DNA of 64,000 nucleotides from Macrosoma leucophasiata (taxonomy: Eukaryota; Arthropoda; Insecta; Lepidoptera; Hedylidae). The notes under the pieces are model-generated. The model had not been told where the DNA came from. It was given only the letters and a program-made list of their open reading frames with translations, and ran no database searches. This document shows positions 56,479 through 64,000 of this stretch, piece after piece (position 1 is the first letter of the stretch; each line of letters begins with the position of its first letter). The position numbers were made by a program, and so were the translations under genes. The stretch is from contig JAWQUS010000008.1 of NCBI GenBank assembly GCA_036365455.1, forward strand, positions 14,739,501-14,803,500, given 5' to 3'.

Positions 56479-58079
56479 ATATACAATGTGTCCCAGGGAT
56501 AAGTGACCGCCCAACGTTTTTCGAATATTTGGACAAAATTAAGTATAATTACTCTTATATATATGGTACTACCCGGCTTTGGTTTTTTTAATGGTTTTTT
56601 AATTTTGTAGTAAATACGCGTGACGCGCTGCAGTTTTTTTACAATATTTCCTAAGTTCTTACATTTTTCTTCATTCATTTTTTTTATTGACTAGCCGAAA
56701 TCATAGTTTATCAATTAAAATTATCAAACATTACTAAAATGTAATAAAACGAATAAAATAATACCTATGACCTACATCACCTACATCACCTCTACACCGT
56801 GAGGTACGGGGATTGAGAAATTCTTCGTTCCTCGGGAATTTCTGCCCATGACACATCGGGGGCATGCTGGGAGCTGATAGGATGAAGAGAGCGCGCTAGG
56901 ACACTTATTGGGGGAGATCTTTATATTTATTTTTAAGACATTCTAAATTTTTGCTTTCTAAGCTATGGTAAATGCAGAGAATTCCGGACGGGTCGAAGGA
57001 GTAGGTACCACTAACAAAGTGGCTACAATGCAGCCACTTTGTAGTACCTACATTGTTTTTTTTTTTTTTTTTTATTCTCCATTTAAAGAGCTTGGTCAAA
57101 GACCATGACGCTCTATACGTTCACATGAATTACATTCTTCATTTAAAAAATAATAATTAAACAACATTAGCTCATTGACAATTGATATAGTTGCAACAGT
57201 ATTCTGGCGTCATCCGTAGTAGGATCCGCCAGGACACTGTTGCAATGTCCTATTTCTAATGAAGCCCTGCGATGAGCCTCACCTCGAACACATTCAACCA
57301 AAATATGGTATACGTCTTCCACCTACATTGTTGTTTTGACGTTAATGTGATAATTACGACAATATTAGGAAAACAGCAAGGTACTGCAAAATTCATGGCC
57401 ACCGAGATACAGAATACGCCTACAGGTAACGACAGTCCCAAATTAAACACAAATAAACTTCTTAAAGTAGTTAGATACTTAAGTGTGGGAGTTACATTAT
57501 TTAATTTAATTTTTGTTAAATATCTAATTAAAAATAAAGTAAGTATGTAACTATTTAAAAAATGAAAAAAAAACCTGAATCTGTATTAAAAAGTACCACA
57601 ATAATTATGCAAAAGTTCACTCCCTCCAAAGTAGGTATTTAGTGACGATCACGCCTGAAAAATAAATTTTCTGCACAGGCATTTTAAGAAGGTACTTTAT
57701 TCGCGTGATAAATGAAAACTCTTTCCTTGCTCTTTGCAATAAATTATATACCTACTTACTACAGAATTTTTTAGTTTGAGGTAAGAGTACCGAATAGTAA
57801 TTTTCAGCATTCCCGGGCAATTCTCATTATGGCTCAGAATTAAAAATAGCTTAAAAACCATTAGCTACGCCAGAAGTGCCAGAACAACGGTAGATATAGT
57901 GAACAACGGTGTAATAGGCCATAGATTTTGTAAACATTAATTATTGAACGTGTGCATATCATTTGTAGGTGTACCTATGTACCTAGTAGGAAGTATTTTT
58001 AAGAAACAAAATACACGGCAAAGCATTAAACAGGATACTGACTGAATTTAATTACGTAAAACATAAAGTGAATAATTAA
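56479..58079. other. no gene; hairpin and T-run
   Basis: 57001-57052 folds into a hairpin (gtaggtaccactaacaaagt with its mirror actttgtagtacctac) beside a T-run at 57055-57073. Frames at 57256-57550 overlap on both strands and lack motifs. Confidence 0.45.
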
Positions 58080-59373
58080 TATTAGGTCGAGGAAAACGTT
58101 TCTTCGCATTTTTTAAAATAATTCAAAACATTTTTTAATATAGTTTATTTAAATTTAACTAAAGTACGTATGTACCATTTTGTTCGATAACCTTTTGCCA
58201 TCTTGTAGGTAGGGACATGATCCCATTGCTATAAAAATTTTGGGACTTCTCATCAAAATACCGCGACAAGTGGATTTGGCAGTCCTCTCCTGATGTTAAC
58301 CTAACATTCCTTAAAAATTCTGAAGAGACCGAAACAGGTGGAAATCTGAAGGTGCAAGGTCAGGACTATACGGCGGATGCATTAACACCTCCCAGCCAAA
58401 CTCTCTTCATTTTTGCTGAGTGCCTATAGACGTGTGAGGTCTAGCGTTATCATGATGAAACACCACACCCCTTCTGTTGATCTATTCCGGCCGCTTTCTC
58501 TCAACTTCTTGCTTTAATCTCATCACTTGTTCGCAGTAGAGTTCAGAATCGATAGTCCTGCCTGGTGGTAATAGCTCTTAATGAATAATGCCCTTCCAAT
58601 CCCACCACACACACAACATCACCTTATTGCGAGTTAACCCGGGTTTCGCCACAGTCTGTGAAGCCTGACCGGCCTTTGACCACGACCTTTTTCGCACGTT
58701 CTTGTCGTACGTGATCCACTTTTCATCACCAGTTATCAGTTTTTCAAAAATGATTCGGTTTCATTACGTCGTAATAAAGAATCACAAATGAGTACACGGT
58801 TCATTAGGTTTCTTTCAATCAGCTTGTGAACCACACCGTACCCAAATATCAAGCTTTTTTTTGTACCCAGCTTTTTTCAAATGCGCCAAAACTGTTTTGT
58901 GATCAATTCTCAGTTTTTCAGCTACGTCGTAACTACTGATATGTCGATCTTGCTCCACTTTTTCAAAAATGGCATCCATTTTATCCGTAATAGGGCGACC
59001 AGAGCGAGATGCATCTTTGACATCAAAATTTCCTGATTGAAAACGCTTAAACCAAATTTGTGCTACTCTCACAGACACTGCTTTAGGTCCATAAACGTCG
59101 CAAATTTTTTTCGCGGCTTGCGTTGCATTTTTACCTTTTTTGTAGTAAAATTTTAAAATGTATCGAATTTCTTCATTAGATTCACTCATCTTGACAGTAC
59201 GAAAAACAAATAAAAAGCGCACATTTGCCTAATATGAATTTGGAATTATGTTCTTTAAAATTTTAACTTTCAATGATACCAAAACCAGCCAGATACAAAT
59301 ACTACAGCCAAAGAGATTTTATTACAAGTTCATACATACTATAATGCGAAAAGTCTTTTTCCCCAACCTGTTA
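58080..59373 (-). mobile_element. mariner transposon copy 2, both ends present (1290 bp)
   Basis: The element 58082-59371 has imperfect TIRs TTAGGTCGAGGAAAACGTTT and, in complement, ACAGGTTGGGGAAAAAGACT. It is flanked by TA at 58080-58081 and 59372-59373, the mariner target duplication. Length is standard for mariner (about 1.3 kb). Orientation matches copy 1 at 16301-17124, 42 kb away. Confidence 0.9.
58150..59190 (-). pseudogene. mariner transposase (DD34D type), frameshifted
   Basis: The start codon is at about 59189 (MSESNEEIRYILKFYYKKGK). The first 125 residues are open and contain the paired HTH DNA-binding domain (FQSGNFDVKDASRSGRP linker, DRHISSYDVAE). After KKLDIWVRCG the frame is lost near 58830. 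Downstream, in other frames, the catalytic blocks TGDEKW, VWWDWKG and HHDNARPH are all recognisable, followed by a C-terminal W-x-x-VIEQNG near 58170. Family length is about 345 residues. A frameshift around 58740 (missing base relative to copy 1) and others make it inactive. The MSES start sits in an A-rich context. Confidence 0.85.
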
Positions 59374-60791
59374 TACTCGTATTAACAAATAAAACAAATG
59401 TTTGTTTGCTGTTAAAAAAAATGTAGTACGATGCTTAGAAATTTTAGAATTTAGGACCTACTTTTACCTACAGTTTGTTTGTTTGGTTGAACGCGCTAAT
59501 CACAGGGACTACTGGTTCAAGTTGAATAATTATTTTTGCGTTGTATAGTCCATTTATTTACGACCAAAAGCGGTGTGTCATTGAAAAAAGTAAATCTGAT
59601 GTAAAAACGGAAAAAAATCTATACGGACAAGGCCGGGCATAGCTATATTACATGTACAAATCCCTGATTTTTTAATTTGAAATCGTGATTTTCTTGGACT
59701 TCGAGAACGGAATCGGAACAGTGTGTACTCGATATTGACATTGCATTTGGGCAACGCGTCCGCCTCTGTGTGGTTTATTTATGTCTGTCTGACCATGAGA
59801 TCCGAGCCGTTTGAACGACCGTCCGTACCGCCTAGCTGAAAATATCACCGCGTGCACGCGAAATTTCGATATAAGTATGACTGAAATATGTTACAATTTA
59901 CGTGGAACATGACGGAATCGAACTCCATCGCAAAGGGATGGAACAATGTCTCTATATTTTATCTTGTTCAACTACATAAAAAGACATGGCAGCAATCTGA
60001 AAACAATTTTAGGACTTTATGTCTGACCGTCTTGTTGTTTCCCAAGATTAGCGACTGACGATGATTAAATTTTTTGCCAAATGCCTATTCCCGAAAGCAG
60101 AATAATATTAAGTAAAAGTTCGATTATTTAAGTATTGTGTAATTTGAATTAAGTATACAATATTTTAATTACTTGTACATATGTTAACATCTTTTCATAC
60201 TTAAATTAAATAAACCTATGGCAGAGCCTATGGAAGAGTTCATCCGTCAAAGAAATAACATTACAATGATTATAATTTACAATAATTGGTAGGTAAATAT
60301 ACCTACCTATAAGAAGATATTTACACGCACAGCCGCTCTATCAATCGCATATTAGGTAGGTAGGTACTTATCAAAGAAATGATGAATCTGTTTGTGATCG
60401 TGTTAATGATTGCTTTAGTGACTTTTGTGGTAACATAGAAATCATTAGGTACGATTATGATAATAATGCCTATATACCTATAAACCGTATTAAAATCATG
60501 AAAATAATTTCGCACAAATATCTCTGTAATAATTATTTACATTAATGGTACGATAATATCATATCATAGTTATAATATTAGTTTTTCATATAATTCCAAA
60601 CTACAAACGCACTCATTTCTAAGTACCTAAGAAAATTCGTAGGTACATTAGATTTTAGTTAGGTAAACTTACAAGACTAAAATCACCATAAAAATACACG
60701 TGTTAAGTCGGACACAAAATATCGCAAAATCTGTGGGACTTTCCCTTAGCGGGGGAATGGCGCGAAGAGGGCGAATTCAAAAACCACTTAC
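59374..60791. other. presumed 5' part of intron 1; no exon recognised
   Basis: A B-box-like word (gagttcgattccg in complement, about 59905-59925) has no A-box partner. 59672-59857 is a less AT-rich patch with an unrecognised minus frame. 60720-60791 is still CpG-rich and adjoins the donor site. Confidence 0.45.
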
Positions 60792-60860
60792 CTTTTTATT
60801 TTGACGAGCGGGCGTTAACCCCACCTGGGAGCCCATTTCGGCTAAAATATTTTTCGGCAT
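60792..60860 (-). CDS. first coding exon of an unrecognised gene (23 codons)
   Basis: The minus-strand ATG at 60860 lies in a good insect context (gtcaagATG) and is preceded by an in-frame TAA, so translation must begin here or later. The exon reads MPKNILAEMGSQVG, then LTPARQNKK. It ends at AAG followed by a consensus GTAAGT donor (60791-60786), phase 0. The peptide has no signal sequence or membrane segment. A compact promoter lies 95 nt upstream. The next exon in the same phase is the one at 855-934; together they would give a hydrophilic N-terminus of about 49 residues. I do not recognise the family, and no gene name is offered. Confidence 0.65.
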
Positions 60861-60955
60861 CTTGACGCACAAATCACTTGTTTAAAATGATAACGCGTTT
60901 TGCACTTTTCGCGGACAATATACGCGGTGCGCGGTAGGCGCGCAAACTAGCGAAT
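60861..60955 (-). other. predicted 5' UTR of the minus-strand gene
   Basis: From the initiator A at 60955 to the ATG there are 95 nt, GC- and CpG-rich at the 5' part (gcgcgcctaccgcgcaccgc). No upstream ATG is present, which supports the chosen start codon. Confidence 0.5.
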
Positions 60956-60985
60956 GAACGCGGACCTGCGCGCGCGCATTTTATA
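60953..60985 (-). promoter_or_regulatory. core promoter: TATA box and initiator
   Basis: On the minus strand TATAAAA lies at 60985-60979 and an initiator-like TCATT at 60957-60953. The first T of TATA is 30 bases upstream of the initiator A, the canonical spacing. The intervening sequence is the CpG run gcgcgcgcgcaggtccgcg. Confidence 0.6.
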
Positions 60986-61001
60986 ACACAATATCCGCGC
61001 G

Positions 61002-61009
61002 TGACGTCA
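61002..61009. promoter_or_regulatory. CRE palindrome TGACGTCA
   Basis: A perfect 8-bp cAMP-response element about 50 bp upstream of the predicted start site. CREB/ATF family factors bind this palindrome, so cAMP- or stress-responsive expression is possible; binding is inferred. Confidence 0.55.
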
Positions 61010-61796
61010 ACGTCGAGCAAGCAAGCCTGCACCCTGAGCAAGCTCCGAATGTAAACCTCTCATTATTGTTGCAATTATATGCAACTTCATCGATTCTTCG
61101 AGGATTGAAGACAGACTTAGGTACGTCCATGTCGTGCCGTCTTCCAGCATCGTTGGAGCAAATCATTTTAATGTACAACAACCATTTCACACTTGTAATT
61201 ATTTACATGCTTCGTTAATTTTAACGTTTTACAGGTTTTTATGATTTCAATAAGGCTAAATACAACCTAAAGATTAAAAACTTATATTAATTTACTTAAT
61301 TGTTGTCGGTGGTGCTTGGGTACCTAGGTAGTTATTTCTAAAAGTCAAATTAAAGCAACTTTTGGAGTCACTAACCTCAACAATTTAATCCCCGAAGATC
61401 ATATCCATCTCACCAGAATATATAATTTTTTTAAATAACATCGTTTTCGTTTTTTAATATCTTCAATGATTATTTTATTTTATTTTATTAACAAAAAACT
61501 ACGTACGTTTTTCGATAAGTACCGATTATTACGTTTGCGTACGTAACTCAAGTAGGTACCTAACGATAATTTTACTCTACAATCGGAATGGTTTAACATA
61601 CGAGAATTATTAGGACATCATATAAACTTGTTAGTAGTGGACCTGTCAAAAAACTGATAACAAAATGGACAAGGTATACCTATGTAGTTATATTTATTCT
61701 CTTTATTCCTCTCAAAATACAAATGCGTGGTCCGGACCACTTATTTATAACAAATTTTAATCTCTCTATTTTAAATATAATGACACATTGTCTTCC
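61010..61796. other. upstream flank, no feature seen
   Basis: No exon or repeat recognised. GC content falls to background by about 61100. Confidence 0.45.
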
Positions 61797-61975
61797 TTTT
61801 TAGGGTTCCGTAGTAAACAAGGAACCCTTATACTATAGTAATAGTTTCGCCATGTCCGTCTGTCTGTATGTCTGTCTGTCCGTCTGCGGTTTAGCGCAAA
61901 AACGATTGGTACTAAAGACTTGAAATTTGGCACAAGTATACAACTTAATCTCGCCGACAAAGTGGTAGGTACATA
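61797..61975 (+). repeat. tagggttcc repeat family, copy 3
   Basis: Longest copy: tagggttccgtagtaaacaa, ggaacccttatactatag, tttcgccatgtccgtctgtc, ctgcggtttagcgcaaaaac, acttgaaatttggcacaagt and ctcgccgacaaagtgg. The gttcc/ggaac head is an inverted repeat. Confidence 0.65.
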
Positions 61976-62221
61976 CATGTAACGAGCGAATAATAATTAT
62001 TTTTTTGGTTTTCGATAATGTGTGGAATATCGTTGGATATGTCTTTCAAAAATGTTAGGGGTGTGCAAATATCATTTTTCGATCTAGTTAACTGTTTGTG
62101 TAAGCTGAAATTGGATGCAAATTTTAAACTCAGTCAAGCTAAACCGCGGTTTCATAAGCTCGGTTCTCTGAGCAAACTGTGAAATCCGCCCTTAGTCGTA
62201 ACTATTAACCGAATTACTAAA
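61976..62221. other. no feature seen
   Basis: No signal recognised. Confidence 0.4.
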
Positions 62222-62532
62222 AGGTAACTAGCAGTACAGCAGTACACTACCACTACGCTGAGGTCCTGGGTTCGATTCCCGGGTTGGGGGTTATCAGAGA
62301 TAATGGTGTAAAGTCCTTTATCTCTGGTTCTACTGCGAGTTTTTCATTTTCTGGAAATTTCCCAGTACCTACCTCGAAGTTTGGTAATGTGCCCGGAGAT
62401 GTTAACAGGCTCGCCACCTGTTACATGGGCCAAAAACGTAACCGGCTAATCGTGGGTGTTTGCATGTATGCTTAAATGCATGTATTTACCTCTGCCTACC
62501 CCTTCGGGATTACAGGCGTGAAGTTACGTTAA
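62222..62532 (+). repeat. tRNA-derived SINE (family 2), copy 2, head damaged
   Basis: Same body and tail as 37997-38319 in plus orientation. B box ggttcgattcc at 62269-62279; the A box has been lost or overwritten by cagtaca repeats at 62231-62246. It ends gggattacaggcgtgaagtt then acgttaac. Possible target duplication: aactagcagt (62226-62235) and aaccagcagt just after the 3' end. Confidence 0.8.
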
Positions 62533-63528
62533 CCAGCAGTGTATTGATAAGTCATAAAATCAGTAATTGCGGGCATTTACTTCCATGATATGAATAAACG
62601 TTAATACCTGAGATCAAATACCTACGACACAAATTATTTTATTTTTCCCATAGACTACGTATAACGCTTTACACTTTCCGCATTCTTATAGTGAATACAT
62701 GGTAATACCTAAGGTATATTTTACATTTACTTATATTACTTATTTCATTAAAAAAGGTAGATACTGATATGACTTAGATTTTTACGGGAGATGGAACTCC
62801 AGCCACCGAGCTCGCGGGCGGTGGCACCACCACATTACATAAGGAAACGTACCCCTATCTATAACGGGACCCGTCCGGTGAGGGTGCAGGATCTTTAAAA
62901 AAAGCCACGATTGATCTATCACAGTTGTGGGGGGATGGTCTTAGATTTTAGTAACCGAGTCAATGAACTCTAAAAAAATTTTACGCTTTTTCGAGCTATA
63001 ATCAAGCATGGCGCCTAAAAAAAGAAAAATTAAGTAACTATTATATAAATTACTAGGTATATGTTTTTCTTCTTTCTTCTTGATATTTCTTCTTATACCT
63101 GTTTCGTTGTCAAGTCAATTGAATAACAGACAAAACGTGTAAAAAACCCACAGAAAAAACCCAAGTGACAAACTCAAATTAATTGTTAGTAATGTTGATT
63201 ACGTCTATTACATTGTCTACCTTGAAATTTGTCATTCTAACGTATTACAAATGAAGAATACCTTTAAAACGATGCCAGTAATTAAATACATATAGGTAAT
63301 CGTAGGTACCTATATGGAACTATGGTATGTACAAGATCAATTGTCATTATTTTTCAAGGTGAACAAACTTGTACTTTGAAAAATATTATTTGTCTATATG
63401 TATATTATTTATTAACAGAGTAATATTTAATTTTATTGACCAAAAAAACAACAATAAACTCAATAAGTTACCTATAGCATGCATAACGGCAAGTGTTTTA
63501 TTTTGCAAATGAAAAAAACTAAAAAATC
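62533..63528. other. no gene; Rep-A scrap at 62785-62845
   Basis: The words gatggaactccagccaccga and ctcgcgggcggtggcacca are a Rep-A head. The rest is AT-rich. Confidence 0.45.
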
Positions 63529-63689
63529 TAACCCCCTTCTTTATAAACGTACATTAGATACGTTTTTGCTATAGGATGCTTTGTCTCTGTCAGTTGCATT
63601 GTCAAATGTGCAGATTGTGCAGGATAGAAAAAGACAAAGGAGAGATTAGCAACACTTTAGCTAAAGTACGTTTATGAATAAGGGGGTAA
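63529..63689. mobile_element. Harbinger-type MITE, copy 2 (155 bp)
   Basis: The element 63532-63686 starts cccccttctttataaacgta and ends tacgtttatgaataaggggg, flanked by TAA (63529-63531, 63687-63689). It shares its interior (tgctttgtctctgtcagttg, agattagcaacactttagct) with 19451-19596 and has an 8-bp internal duplication around gcagattgtgcag. Confidence 0.8.
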
Positions 63690-64000
63690 ATGTGTATCTT
63701 TTGTTTAATTCTATTTCTCTGAGACATAAAATAAATAAAATCAAATTGATAATATAATAGACTACAAGCCCATGTTAAAAAATTGATGGGTCATTTGAAC
63801 CACCAGGTGACCTATCTAGAGCGATATAAGAGCATAAAATAATAAGATTCAGCACTATGCCGTCACTTGTAAGCTGTCCAACTGAGTGCAGGTGAGAATT
63901 CAAAAGTACAGGTAGACTCAGTACATTTTGGTCACATATTTTCGTACGGCATTCTTACCAACGATAGACCCATTAAAAATAATAAGAAAGCGCACAGTGC
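63690..64000. other. no feature seen
   Basis: AT-rich terminal stretch without recognised signal. Confidence 0.4.

Noticed and set aside
59900..59930. B-box-like word suggesting another SINE or tRNA
   Set aside because: No A box or shared body sequence could be found around it.

Overview
The window looks like a piece of a moth or butterfly (Lepidoptera) nuclear chromosome. It is AT-rich and saturated with the short palindromic word TAGGTACCTA and its variants. It is packed with lepidopteran-type interspersed repeats: RTE/CR1-like LINE 3' ends, tRNA- and 5S-derived SINEs, hAT, mariner, pogo and Harbinger-like elements. There is no bacterial gene organisation, no CRISPR array and no rRNA gene.

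Only two short stretches look like host protein-coding sequence, both on the minus strand. At 60792-60860 there is a first coding exon of 23 codons with a consensus GTAAGT donor. It sits behind a compact promoter (CRE palindrome, TATA box, initiator at the expected spacing) in a CpG-rich patch. At 855-934 there is an 80-nt internal exon with a clear polypyrimidine tract and AG acceptor. The phases agree (0/0), so the simplest reading is one minus-strand gene whose first intron of about 60 kb fills almost the whole window. I do not recognise the protein.

The presumed intron is a graveyard of transposons. 0-13 kb: hAT-type MITEs, LINE 3' fragments, a tRNA-SINE and a perfect hairpin. 14.5-17.2 kb: a foldback element built of about 13 units of about 99 bp in head-to-head orientation, then a truncated mariner. 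17.8-24 kb: several hAT-type MITEs with perfect 8-bp target duplications, including one nested in another, plus hairpins. 24-38 kb: a 5S-derived SINE, LINE fragments, a 705-bp hAT element and a TIR element carrying a 160-bp copy of nearby DNA. 38-46 kb: a tRNA-SINE with a 13-bp target duplication, a LINE whose 3' end matches that SINE's tail, a complete-ended but decayed pogo-type transposon, and a second LINE. 46.8-50.1 kb: a possible 3.3-kb TIR element split by a reverse-transcriptase-bearing LINE. 50-60 kb: sparse repeats and a full-length-ended mariner. 60.8-64 kb: the promoter/exon, a second tRNA-SINE copy and a Harbinger-type MITE.

Nothing here works as an operon or as a defence or metabolic system. 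The relations are those of a transposon community: SINEs borrowing LINE tails, non-autonomous hAT elements using a foreign transposase, and nested insertions that date one another. I looked for an undescribed system and found none I can support. The strongest leads are the giant-intron gene model, the foldback array, the apparent capture of local DNA by a TIR element, and a group of perfect short-loop palindromes. All alignments were done by eye, so identities and borders may be off by a few bases.
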